DNA of 21,408 nucleotides from NCBI GenBank assembly GCA_964561605.1, contig CAZLQD010000043.1:1-21408 (forward strand), in the 5' to 3' direction. The number at the start of each line of letters is the position of its first letter. Within the stretch, counting starts at the first letter, position 1. A program made the position numbers and the translations under genes. A model generated the notes under the pieces. It made no database searches, had not been told where the DNA came from, and saw nothing but the letters and a program-made list of their open reading frames with translations. Of the stretch, positions 7,461-15,424 are shown in pieces. The stretch comes from JALUZX01 sp964561605 (lineage in GTDB: Bacteria; Planctomycetota; UBA1135; JALUZX01).

Positions 7461-9434
7461 ATGGCTCTTGGAAACAGGCGGCGCGCGGTTCTCTGGGTGC
7501 TCCTTCTCCTGGGACTCTTCTCTTGTTCGAGCACCCCGGAAGGCGCGGGAAGCGAGGAAGCGATGGAAGCAGGCGGAACGGCGAAGGGCGGGGGGGAACA
7601 GGCCACGGCCGTGAAGGACCGTTCCCGGATCCCCGAGGAATACAAGTGGCGCCTGGAGGATATCTTCCCTTCCGAAAAGGAATGGAACCAGGCCTACGAG
7701 GACCTGAAGAAGGCCATCCCCACCATCCGCCAGTGGGAGGGCAAGCTCTGTGATTCCGCCGAGACCCTGAAGATGGTCCTGGACAAGGTGGACACCCTGT
7801 CGGAGACCTTCGAGCGGCTCTACGCCTACGCCTCCCTGAAGAGCGACCTGGACACCAGGGACAACCACGCCAGGGCACTCCTCCAGAAGGTGCGGGCCCT
7901 GGCGGTGCAATTCGGCGAGGCCACATCCTGGATCCAGCCAGAGATCCTGGCCCAGCCGGAGCAGGACCTGGAGACCTTGAGGTTCAATCCCATCCTCAAG
8001 ACCTACCAGCACCAGTTGGACAACCTCTTCCGCCTGAAGAAGCACATCCTGGACAGGAAGACGGAGGAACTCCTCGCCCAGGCCGGCATGGTGCTGGGCG
8101 CCCCGGGGAACATCTACAACACCTTCAACGACGCCGAGTTCCCCAATCCCAAGGTGACCCTCCACGACGGAACCGTGGTCGAGCTCACCAAGCCCAACTA
8201 CGTGAAGTACCGGGCCTCCACCAACAGGGAGGACCGGCGCAAAGTCTTCCAGGCCTTCTGGGGAGCCTACCAGTCCTTCAAGAACACCCTGGCCGCCACC
8301 TACGCCGCCAGGCTCCACGGGGACGACTTCATCAGGAAGGCCCGCAAGTACGACTCCTGCCTCGAGGCGGCCCTCTATCCCAAGAACCTTCCCGTCAAGC
8401 TCTACGAGAACCTGATCCAACGCATACACGAGGAGCTCCCCACCTTCCACAGGTATCTCAAGCTCCGCAAGCAACTCCTCGGGGTGGACCAGCTCCACTA
8501 CTACGACATCTACGCCCCCATCGTGAAGCCCACCCACCAGAAGTACACCTTCGAGCAGGCCAAGAAGCTGGTCCTCGAGGCGGTGAAGCCCCTGGGGGAT
8601 TCCTACCTGAAGGTCCTCCGCAAGGCCCTCTCGCCGGCGGCCCGCTGGGTGGACGTCTTTCCCACCAGGGCCAAGAGGAGCGGCGCCTATTCGGCCGGGA
8701 TCTACGGGGTCCATCCCTTCGTGCTCCTCAACTTCACGGGCAACCTGGACTCGGTGAGCACCCTGGCCCACGAGCTGGGCCACTCCATGCACAGCTACCT
8801 CTCCAACACCACCCAGCCCCACGCAACGGCGGACTACGAGATCTTCGTCGCCGAGGTGGCGTCCACCTTCAACGAGTCCCTCCTCACCCACCTGCTCCTG
8901 GAGAAGGCCCGGAGCGACAGGGAGAAACTCTACATCCTCGGCGAGTGGATGGATAATTACCGCCAGACCGTATTCCGCCAGGCGATGTTCGCCGAGTTCG
9001 AGTGGAGGGCCCACCAGATGGTGGAGAGGGGCGAACCCGTCACGGCCGACGCCCTGAACGCCCTCTACCTCAAGCTCCTGCGCCTCTACCACGGCCACGC
9101 CGAGGGGATCATGAACATCGAGCCCCTCTACTCCGTGGAGTGGGCCTACATCCCCCACTTCTACAGGAGCTTCTACGTCTTCACCTACGTGACGGGCCTC
9201 ATCTCCTCCACGGCCCTCTCCGAGAAGGTCCTCAAGGAGGGGGAAAAGGCCCGCAAGGCCTACCTCAACGCCCTCTCCATGGGTGGAAGCCGCTATCCCC
9301 TGGAGATCCTCCAGAGCGCCGGGGCGGACCTCCTCTCGCCGGAGCCCTACAAGATCGCCAACGGCGTCTTCGAGCGCAGGCTCAAGATGGCCGAGGAGAT
9401 CGTGAAGCGCCTGAAGGAGAAGGGTGAACTCTAG
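7461..9434 (+). CDS. pepF: M3-family oligoendopeptidase F, predicted lipoprotein
   Basis: A 657-aa zinc metallopeptidase. HELGH lies at 437-441 and the third ligand E465 is 24 residues after H441, in VAEVASTFNE, as expected for the oligoendopeptidase F branch of M3. The approximately 600-residue catalytic part is full length; PepF enzymes cleave short peptides inside an enclosed channel. Unusually, the protein begins with a basic N-terminus, a hydrophobic stretch and LFSC (C22), followed by a Ser/Gly/Glu-rich linker (23-50). It is therefore predicted to be exported and lipid-anchored, whereas typical PepF is cytosolic. The start at 7461 has GGGAGG at 7445-7450. First gene of a + strand run leading into the macro-domain gene 66 bp downstream. 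Confidence 0.9.
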   Translation: MALGNRRRAVLWVLLLLGLFSCSSTPEGAGSEEAMEAGGTAKGGGEQATAVKDRSRIPEEYKWRLEDIFPSEKEWNQAYEDLKKAIPTIRQWEGKLCDSAETLKMVLDKVDTLSETFERLYAYASLKSDLDTRDNHARALLQKVRALAVQFGEATSWIQPEILAQPEQDLETLRFNPILKTYQHQLDNLFRLKKHILDRKTEELLAQAGMVLGAPGNIYNTFNDAEFPNPKVTLHDGTVVELTKPNYVKYRASTNREDRRKVFQAFWGAYQSFKNTLAATYAARLHGDDFIRKARKYDSCLEAALYPKNLPVKLYENLIQRIHEELPTFHRYLKLRKQLLGVDQLHYYDIYAPIVKPTHQKYTFEQAKKLVLEAVKPLGDSYLKVLRKALSPAARWVDVFPTRAKRSGAYSAGIYGVHPFVLLNFTGNLDSVSTLAHELGHSMHSYLSNTTQPHATADYEIFVAEVASTFNESLLTHLLLEKARSDREKLYILGEWMDNYRQTVFRQAMFAEFEWRAHQMVERGEPVTADALNALYLKLLRLYHGHAEGIMNIEPLYSVEWAYIPHFYRSFYVFTYVTGLISSTALSEKVLKEGEKARKAYLNALSMGGSRYPLEILQSAGADLLSPEPYKIANGVFERRLKMAEEIVKRLKEKGEL

Positions 9435-9457
9435 GAGGAGACCCAAGGAAGAACCGG

Positions 9458-9484
9458 GCGGGGCGGGGGGGCACCCCGCCCCGC
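9458..9484 (+). terminator. GC stem-loop between the M3 and macro-domain genes
   Basis: GCGGGGCGGGG (9458-9468) pairs perfectly with CCCCGCCCCGC (9474-9484), 11 bp around GGGCA. It starts 24 bp after the M3 stop and ends 5 bp before the AGGAGG of the macro-domain gene. It has no T-tract, so it may act as an attenuator, an mRNA 3'-end stabiliser or a modulator of the downstream ribosome-binding site. Confidence 0.5.
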
Positions 9485-9489
9485 TCTCC

Positions 9490-9495
9490 AGGAGG
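9490..9495 (+). promoter_or_regulatory. Shine-Dalgarno selecting a GTG start
   Basis: AGGAGG lies 5 nt before the GTG at 9501, the start of the macro-domain frame. An ATG at 9496, directly abutting the AGGAGG, is out of frame and would give a 10-residue peptide, so it is rejected as the gene start. Confidence 0.6.
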
Positions 9496-9500
9496 ATGCC

Positions 9501-10070
9501 GTGGCCGCAGGAGAACCCGCAGTCCTGAAGATCGGGGAGACCCGCCTGGAGGTCGTGGAAGGGGACATCACCCTCCAGGACGTGGACGCCGTGGTGAACG
9601 CCGCCAACAAGACCCTCCTGGGCGGAGGAGGCGTGGACGGCGCAATCCACCGGGCCGGCGGCCCCCGGATCCTGGAAGAGTGCAGGAAACTCGGCGGTTG
9701 CGAGACGGGCGACGCCAAGGCCACCACGGCGGGCCGTATGAAAGCCAAGCGGGTGATCCATACGGTAGGCCCTGTTTGGAGGGGCGGGCACAAGGGGGAG
9801 CCCGAGCTCCTCGCCTCCTGCCACCGCCGCTCCCTGGAGGTCGCCCGCCGGGAAGGCCTGAGAAAGGTGGCCTTCCCGGCCGTCTCCACGGGAGTCTACG
9901 GATTCCCCATGAAGGAGGCCTCCCGGATCGCCCTGGAAACCGTCGTGGAAGAGATCGAGAAGCATCCCGGAGCCTTCGACCTGGTCCGCTTCGTCCTCTT
10001 CGGAGAAGAGGCCCGGCGGATCTGGGCGGAGACCCTGAAGGAGATCGAGAGGAAACGAACCGACCCATGA
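9501..10070 (+). CDS. Macro-domain ADP-ribosyl / O-acetyl-ADP-ribose hydrolase (MacroD/YmdB type)
   Basis: A 189-aa single-domain protein. The ADP-ribose pocket motifs of the MacroD class are intact: GDIT at 21-24, VVNAAN at 31-36, the Gly-rich GGGGVDGAIHRAGG at 41-54 (containing the catalytic-loop Asp46), HTVGPVW at 87-93 and the phosphate loop STGVYGFP at 129-136. Known members hydrolyse O-acetyl-ADP-ribose and remove mono-ADP-ribose from acidic side chains. The length equals a bare macro domain. Translation begins at GTG. Its TGA overlaps the ATG of the Cys-cluster gene (ATGA, 10067-10070), so the two are translationally coupled. Confidence 0.92.
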   Translation: MAAGEPAVLKIGETRLEVVEGDITLQDVDAVVNAANKTLLGGGGVDGAIHRAGGPRILEECRKLGGCETGDAKATTAGRMKAKRVIHTVGPVWRGGHKGEPELLASCHRRSLEVARREGLRKVAFPAVSTGVYGFPMKEASRIALETVVEEIEKHPGAFDLVRFVLFGEEARRIWAETLKEIERKRTDP

Positions 10071-10717
10071 AGAAGAAACCTTCCCCCAAGAAGCCGAAGG
10101 ATTCCTCCCTTCCCGCGGCCGAGAACGCCGGCTGGCCCCACGATCTGGGCGACCTCTTCCGCCACCTGAGCACCATCTCGGTGGACCTGGACCAATACGA
10201 AGTGGAGGTCGAGTCCACCCATCCCATGGAAGGACTTCCCTTCGGATCCCTCACCCGGACCCTCTCCCGCACCCTGGACATCGACGAGCACCCCGGCCTG
10301 AGAAGGGCCGTGGAGAGCCTGGTCCGGGAAGTGAAGAAGGTCTTCGCCAAGGGCGACCCGGACTACAAGCCCGACCGCTGCGACCGGTGCATCCAGGCCG
10401 ATTGCTGCTCCTTCGGCCGGATCTTCCTCACCAGGGCCGAGGCCCGGCGGATCCTGGACTTCCTGGGAAAGCCGGCCTCGTCCATGGGCCGCTACTTCGA
10501 AGAGGAGAAGGACCTGACCGGCACGTACGACCTGGTCTTCCGCCACACGGCAGGACACTGCGTCTTCCTCAAGAAGAAGAACGGCCTCATGCGGTGCACC
10601 ATCTACCCCGTCCGCCCCCGGGTCTGCCGCGAATTCGACGCCGCCGTATGCGACGAGTGGAGCGAGATGCTCCCCTCGAGAAAAGGCGGAAAGATCGTCC
10701 GCAACGAGGACAAGTAG
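10067..10717 (+). CDS. YkgJ-type cysteine-cluster protein (Zn/Fe-chelating domain)
   Basis: A 216-aa protein of the YkgJ/UPF0153 type, defined by cysteines thought to bind zinc or an iron-sulfur cluster. The cluster is C105, C108, C113 and C114 (CDRCIQADCC), followed by C165 (GHCVFL), C177 (MRCTIYPVRP) and C187 (RVCREFD), with a further C195. The segment C-T-I-Y-x-x-R-P-x-x-C-R-x-F is the family hallmark. The first 100 residues are Lys/Pro-rich, then helical, and longer than in minimal family members. The start ATG is within the last codons of the macro-domain gene, implying coupled expression. The biochemical role of the family is poorly known. Confidence 0.85.
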   Translation: MKKKPSPKKPKDSSLPAAENAGWPHDLGDLFRHLSTISVDLDQYEVEVESTHPMEGLPFGSLTRTLSRTLDIDEHPGLRRAVESLVREVKKVFAKGDPDYKPDRCDRCIQADCCSFGRIFLTRAEARRILDFLGKPASSMGRYFEEEKDLTGTYDLVFRHTAGHCVFLKKKNGLMRCTIYPVRPRVCREFDAAVCDEWSEMLPSRKGGKIVRNEDK

Positions 10718-10767
10718 CCCCCCCTTCCGGAACCTTTCATACCGAACCTGGAGACGAGAACCAGACC

Positions 10768-13641
10768 ATGCGAACCCTCACCCTTTCGAAAGCACTGGCA
10801 GCCTTGCTCCTCCTCCCAGGGCTTCCCGCCCGGAGCCAGCCTCCCCTCCAGCCCGCCGTCCGGGCCGGTAAGGGCTTCACCCGGGTCCTGGACCGGCAGG
10901 GCTTCACCCGGGAATTCCGGGTGGGCGAGCGGACCTTTCCCGTCCGGGACGAAGGATTCCTCCTCCGCCTCGAGGGCCGCCGGGCCCCCCTGACCGCCCG
11001 GGGGATGGAACCCGGCGGGGGCCGTGTCCTCCGGGGAGGCCTCTCCTTCAGCTTCCGCGGCAAGGGAGACCTGGCTCCCCTCACGGTCCGGGAGGTCTTC
11101 TTCTCTCCCGGCAGGGGGCTTCCCCTGATCCGGAAGACCCTGGAGATCTCCTGGAAGGGCGACTCCCCCGCCCCGATCGTGGAGGCCCTGGAGGTGGAGC
11201 GCTTCCGGATCCTCTCCCCCGGCGGAACCCCCCTCCCCCTGGAGTGGGGACGGGAGGAGAAGGGGGGCCCCAGGAGAGGCACGGGAATCCCCATCTTCGC
11301 GGGAAAACACTTCTTCCTCGGCCTGGAGCACCCGGCGGGGTGGAACCTCAGGAACCCGGGCGGCCTGGTGGTCCTCCGCCATCACCCCGCCAAGAAACCG
11401 CCCTTCGTCTCTTTTTCCGCCGTCACGGGTTGTTCCCCCGAAGGAAGGCCCCACCGCCTCTTCCGCTCCTACCTGGACACGATCCGCCGCAGGCCACCCG
11501 AGCCCTTCCCCCACTACAACTCCTGGTACGACATGGAGAGCACCCTCTCGGCCGAGGGGATCCTGGAGTCCGCCCGGGGATTCAAGAAGGCCCGGATCCC
11601 CATCGTCTCCATGGCCGTGGACGACATCTGGCAGGACAGGAAGTCCATCTGGCGGGCCAGGAAGGACACCTTTCCCGGCGGCATGCTCGCCCTGAGCAGG
11701 GAACTGGAGAAACTCGGTTTCCGCCTTGGCCTCTGGATGCCCCTTTGCGGATTCCACCTGGATACCACTTGGGGGGCGCAGCAGGGTTACGAGAAGGCAC
11801 CGGAAGGTTCCTACTACCTCCTGGACGGGCCCAAGTACGTGGCCGCCTTGAAAAAGAGGATCCGCCACTTCATCCGGGACTGCCGGGTGGACTACTTCAA
11901 GATGGACTTCAACTTCCAGCTCGTCCGGGGGAAGACCCCGGCGGCCTTCGAGAAAGGCATCGAAGAGACCATCTCCCTGCTCCAGTACATGGCCTCCCTG
12001 GATCCCAAGGTTTTCCTGAACGTGACCTCCTTCGTCCACCTCTCCCCCTGGTGGCTCCAGTGGGCCGACTTCTGCTGGCTCGGAGGGGCCGACGTGGGTT
12101 ACGACGCCCAGGTCCCGGCGATCCGGGGCAGGGACCGGGCCCTGACCTACCGGGACGAGCGGGTCTACAGGAACGTCCTCCACGGTTCCCCCGACTTCCC
12201 TCTCAACGCCCTCATGTTCCACGGGATCACCCACGGCAGGCTCTGCCTCCCGGGAGGCCCGGAGGAAGGGGCCGATTCCTTCCTGGACGCCTGCATCCTC
12301 TTCCTGGGAAGGGGGTGTATGCTCCAGGAGCTCTATGTGACGCCCTCCACCATGACGGGCCCCCTTTGGGCCGATCTCAGGGAATCCCTCCAGTGGTCCG
12401 CCCGCCAGAAGGACCTCCTGGCCGAGGCCCAGGCCTTCGGCGGAGAACCGGAGAAGGGGGAGGTCCTGGGCTACAGGGCCGCCCGTGGCGGCAGGGCTTT
12501 TCTCACCCTTCGCAACCCGACCCTTGAGACCAGGAAGGTGGAGATCCCCCTGGAGGAGATCTACACCCTCACGGGCACCCCTCCCCGGAGGGCCCTGGCG
12601 GCCACGCTCTACCCCAGGCGCAGGCGGGCCGTGAAGGTGACCCGGAAGGGCCGCCTCAGCTTCACCCTGGGGGCCCACGAAACCCTGGTGGCCGGGATCT
12701 GGCCCGAGGGGGAGGAGCCCGCCCAGGTGAAGGCCTGGCCCGAGGAGGTCCCCCTGCCCCCACCTTGCAGGCTCCAGGTGGTGAAGCCTTTCTCCGGGGG
12801 GGGAGGGACCTTCCTGGTCCGCCCCGCCCCGGGGTGCACATCCACCCTGGTGGTGGCCCAACGGACCCGCCGGGGCGGAAGGCGGGCCCCCACCGTCCGG
12901 ATCTCCGGAAAGAAGGTGATCCTCCGGGACGTAGGCCAGAGAAGCGCCTGGTGGACGGGGGTGGTGGAACTCCCCGAAGCGGCCCAGGTCCGGGTCTCCG
13001 TGGAACCGGGCCTTCCTCCCCTGGGAGGCGAGGGGGAGATCCGCCTCTACCTCCTGAGTTCCCGCAGGGAGTTCAATCCCCTTCTTCCGGAAGCCCGCAA
13101 AGGCGACGACTACGGTCCGGTCCTCCCCGGAGCGGGACCCTTCCCGCCCGTCCTGGACTGTCCCGAGCGGATCCGGGGGATCCTGGCCTGGAAGGGGACC
13201 TTCTCTTCCCCCAAGGCCGCCTCGGCCTGGCCCGAAGGGGTTCCCAGGAAGCCTTCTTCCGTGAGCGCCCTCTACCTCGTCATGGACATCTTCGGCTCCA
13301 ACCCGGGTCTCAAGAAGGAAGTCCTGGTGAACGGCAAACCCACGGCGCTCCTCCCCGCCAACCGGGGGAAGCTCGACGCCTGGGATCCCTGCCTGGTTCC
13401 CCTTCCGGGAGACCTGCTGGAGAAGGCCTTCGCCGGAGGACTCACCGTCCGGGTGAAGAACAACTCGGGAGACTACTTCAAGCTCCGGAATCCCAGGCTC
13501 TCCGTCCGGCTCAGGGACGGCAGGCTCGTCCTGGGCCCCCCCGCCAAGGGGGTCTGGACGGGCGTCGGGAAATGGGCCTTCTTCGAAGGCGAGGCCTTCA
13601 AGGACCACCTCTCCCCGGCCTGGCACCTGAAACTCCCCTGA
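10768..13641 (+). CDS. Secreted GH36-like alpha-galactosidase-type glycoside hydrolase
   Basis: A 957-aa protein with a signal peptide (residues 1-24). Residues 35-240 look like the N-terminal beta-sandwich of clan GH-D enzymes. The (beta/alpha)8 barrel starts around NSWYDMES (251-258), then AVDDIW (283-288), with VDYFKMDFNF (374-383) carrying the probable nucleophile D380. The proton donor is probably D442 or D446 in GGADVGYD (439-446). Residues about 560-650 form a C-terminal beta-domain. Some 300 further residues, beta-rich and ending in two putative carbohydrate-binding-like modules, are extra relative to simple GH36 enzymes. The substrate is uncertain; alpha-galactosides are the default inference. 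It lies 50 bp after the Cys-cluster gene with only a weak GGAGA (10750-10754), so may be partly independently expressed. Confidence 0.75.
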   Translation: MRTLTLSKALAALLLLPGLPARSQPPLQPAVRAGKGFTRVLDRQGFTREFRVGERTFPVRDEGFLLRLEGRRAPLTARGMEPGGGRVLRGGLSFSFRGKGDLAPLTVREVFFSPGRGLPLIRKTLEISWKGDSPAPIVEALEVERFRILSPGGTPLPLEWGREEKGGPRRGTGIPIFAGKHFFLGLEHPAGWNLRNPGGLVVLRHHPAKKPPFVSFSAVTGCSPEGRPHRLFRSYLDTIRRRPPEPFPHYNSWYDMESTLSAEGILESARGFKKARIPIVSMAVDDIWQDRKSIWRARKDTFPGGMLALSRELEKLGFRLGLWMPLCGFHLDTTWGAQQGYEKAPEGSYYLLDGPKYVAALKKRIRHFIRDCRVDYFKMDFNFQLVRGKTPAAFEKGIEETISLLQYMASLDPKVFLNVTSFVHLSPWWLQWADFCWLGGADVGYDAQVPAIRGRDRALTYRDERVYRNVLHGSPDFPLNALMFHGITHGRLCLPGGPEEGADSFLDACILFLGRGCMLQELYVTPSTMTGPLWADLRESLQWSARQKDLLAEAQAFGGEPEKGEVLGYRAARGGRAFLTLRNPTLETRKVEIPLEEIYTLTGTPPRRALAATLYPRRRRAVKVTRKGRLSFTLGAHETLVAGIWPEGEEPAQVKAWPEEVPLPPPCRLQVVKPFSGGGGTFLVRPAPGCTSTLVVAQRTRRGGRRAPTVRISGKKVILRDVGQRSAWWTGVVELPEAAQVRVSVEPGLPPLGGEGEIRLYLLSSRREFNPLLPEARKGDDYGPVLPGAGPFPPVLDCPERIRGILAWKGTFSSPKAASAWPEGVPRKPSSVSALYLVMDIFGSNPGLKKEVLVNGKPTALLPANRGKLDAWDPCLVPLPGDLLEKAFAGGLTVRVKNNSGDYFKLRNPRLSVRLRDGRLVLGPPAKGVWTGVGKWAFFEGEAFKDHLSPAWHLKLP

Positions 13642-13648
13642 GGGCTTC

Positions 13649-13691
13649 CCTCCTCCCCGGAGGAGGCCCCCCGGCGGGGGGAACCTCCTCC
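13649..13691. terminator. Bidirectional terminator-like hairpin with alternative foldings
   Basis: GGAGGAGG (13659-13666) can pair with either CCTCCTCC at 13649-13656 or CCTCCTCC at 13684-13691. In the second fold CCCCCC (13667-13672) also pairs with GGGGGG (13676-13681), giving 14 bp with a 2-nt bulge. It occupies the 75-bp gap between the convergent glycosidase and PhoD-like genes, as expected for a shared terminator. No T-tract is present. Confidence 0.5.
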
Positions 13692-13716
13692 GGGATCCTC
13701 CCCCCGCCGAGAAGGC

Positions 13717-15336
13717 CTACTTCCCCTTCCCCGCCACCAGGGCACTGCGCCTCGCGGTGAAGGAGAAGACCACCTTCCCGTCGATATCGGCGATCCTGTA
13801 GGTCACCGTGGGATCGGGAAGGGTGGTGTCGAAGTCCACCACGCCGAAGGACTGCGCTGCGTTGAAGGAGAAGAGGGCCTTCTTCATGGTCTTGTGGACG
13901 TGCTGGTTCGTGAGCCTGGAACTCTCGAACTCGTAGAGCGGATACTCTCCCTCTCTCTCGATCTTCCACAGGTCCGACCGGTGCCGGTCCGCCGAAAGGA
14001 GGATCACTCCGTCGATTCCGTTCCGGGAGAGGAAGTCGAAGATCTCCTTGCGCTCCTCCCGGAAACCGTTCCAGGTGTCCCTGCTCTTTCCCTTGGCGAA
14101 GAAGGTCCAGGGCACCGAGGAGGCCAGGACCGTGAAGGCCGGATGCCGGGACCCGGCCGAAAGAAGGGTCTCGAAGAGCCACCTCTTCTGGGCGGGCCCC
14201 AGCATGGTGGAGGCCCCCTTCTCCCGCAGGGTCCTGTAGTAGCGGCAGTCCAGCATGACGAAGTGGACGTCTCCGGCACGGAAATCGAACCAGCACCCCG
14301 GCCGCCCATCTCCTCCCCCGTAGCAGGGATTGACCCAGTTGTCCCGGAAGAACTCGAAGACCTTCCGTTTCCAAGGAGGCGTATCCACCCCCGGGCCGGG
14401 AACGCAGTCGTTCGTGGCGAAATCGTGGTCGTCCCAGATCGCGAAGACCGGGACCCGGGAGACGAGACGGCGGAACTCGGGCCGGGACTGGCGGCGGTAG
14501 TAGTCGTAGTGCCAGATCGCCGGGATCCCCGGGGCGTCGATGTAGACGTTGTCGCCCAGGAGAAGCAAGGCCCGGGGCCGGAAGGAGAGGATGGTCCTCC
14601 AGACCCGCTCGTTGGAAGGGACGTAGCCCGCCCCCCCGCCGAAGACGATCCGGAACTTCCCTCCCTTCCCCCGGGCCGGGAAGGTCCGGAAGGAACGGAC
14701 CTTCCCCCGCCGCCCCCCGATCTCGAGGGCGTAGAAATACTTGGTGCCGGGTTTCAACCCCTTCACCTCCAGGACGGCCGTATAGTCCCGTTCCTTCTTC
14801 GTCCGGCCCTCCGCGACGGCGGCGGGCACGAGGCCGGGCTTCTCCGAGACCAGGGCCCGCACCGCCGCCTCCCGGGCCGTTCGGACCCAGATCCGCACAC
14901 TCCTGTCGGTCATGCTTCCCAGCATGGGCCCGTGGACCGGCCTGGTCCGGAAGGTCTCCAGGAGGTTCCGGACGAGCCCCGTCTCCGCCAGGGGCTCCAA
15001 TCCCGTCAGGGTTCCCCCGGCGATCCGGCCCGGCGGGAGGCCGAGGTCGAGGGCCCTGGCCGCCGCCTCCAGGGCCGCGCCGATCCTGCCCCGGGCGGAG
15101 TAGGCCACGGCCAGCATGTACCAGGTCTCGGGATCGCCTGGATTCCCGGCGAGGAGCTTCCGGAGATAGGAGAGGGCCCGGTCGGTCCTCCCCTCCCGGA
15201 TCCTCGCCAGGGCCCAGGGATGGAGCCGCTTGTATTCCCTCCGGCCCGGAGGTTCGGGGGAGTCCGGATAGCCCTGGGCCGGAAGAGCCCCTCCCAGAAG
15301 GAGCCAGAGAGAGAACCATGTCCCGGCGATCTTCAT
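13717..15336 (-). CDS. Exported TPR-PhoD-like metallophosphatase/phosphodiesterase
   Basis: A 539-aa protein with a signal peptide (residues 1-21). Residues 38-105 form about two TPR units. Residues 130-222 are a fibronectin-like PhoD N-terminal domain (VRIWVRT, then LKPGTKYFYAL at 194-204). The calcineurin-like catalytic part carries LGDNVYID (260-267), WDDHDF (301-306), MLDCRYYR (361-368) and SADRHRS (448-454, H452). PhoD enzymes hydrolyse phosphodiesters and phosphomonoesters outside the cytoplasm with Ca and Fe. The usual first metal motif is FGGGAGYVP (232-240) here, without the classic Asp or Cys, and the SGDxHxS motif is SADRHRS, so metal usage may differ. TTCCTCCT at 15348-15355 (minus-strand AGGAGGAA) supports the start. 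Confidence 0.85.
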   Translation of the reverse strand: MKIAGTWFSLWLLLGGALPAQGYPDSPEPPGRREYKRLHPWALARIREGRTDRALSYLRKLLAGNPGDPETWYMLAVAYSARGRIGAALEAAARALDLGLPPGRIAGGTLTGLEPLAETGLVRNLLETFRTRPVHGPMLGSMTDRSVRIWVRTAREAAVRALVSEKPGLVPAAVAEGRTKKERDYTAVLEVKGLKPGTKYFYALEIGGRRGKVRSFRTFPARGKGGKFRIVFGGGAGYVPSNERVWRTILSFRPRALLLLGDNVYIDAPGIPAIWHYDYYRRQSRPEFRRLVSRVPVFAIWDDHDFATNDCVPGPGVDTPPWKRKVFEFFRDNWVNPCYGGGDGRPGCWFDFRAGDVHFVMLDCRYYRTLREKGASTMLGPAQKRWLFETLLSAGSRHPAFTVLASSVPWTFFAKGKSRDTWNGFREERKEIFDFLSRNGIDGVILLSADRHRSDLWKIEREGEYPLYEFESSRLTNQHVHKTMKKALFSFNAAQSFGVVDFDTTLPDPTVTYRIADIDGKVVFSFTARRSALVAGKGK

Positions 15337-15424
15337 CTCGCCCCCCGTTCCTCCTGCTCCCCCTCCCCCTTCCCTTGATAGAATCAGGATGAGTCCAGGC
15401 TACCCGTCCCCGAGGGAGGTCACC

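Noticed and set aside
7440..9965. Very long minus-strand open frame (about 840 codons) antisense to the M3 and macro-domain genes
   Set aside because: It is a GC-codon shadow of the real genes; its translation is rich in Gly, Val, Leu, Asp and His, with no motif or ribosome-binding site.
10603..13626. About 1000-codon minus-strand open frame antisense to the glycosidase
   Set aside because: It is Gly/Pro/Glu-rich low-complexity sequence, while the + strand has a signal peptide and catalytic motifs; it is a shadow frame.
15361..15384. TAGAAT -10-like box before the TGS GTPase
   Set aside because: No acceptable -35 element lies 16-18 bp upstream in this C-rich stretch.
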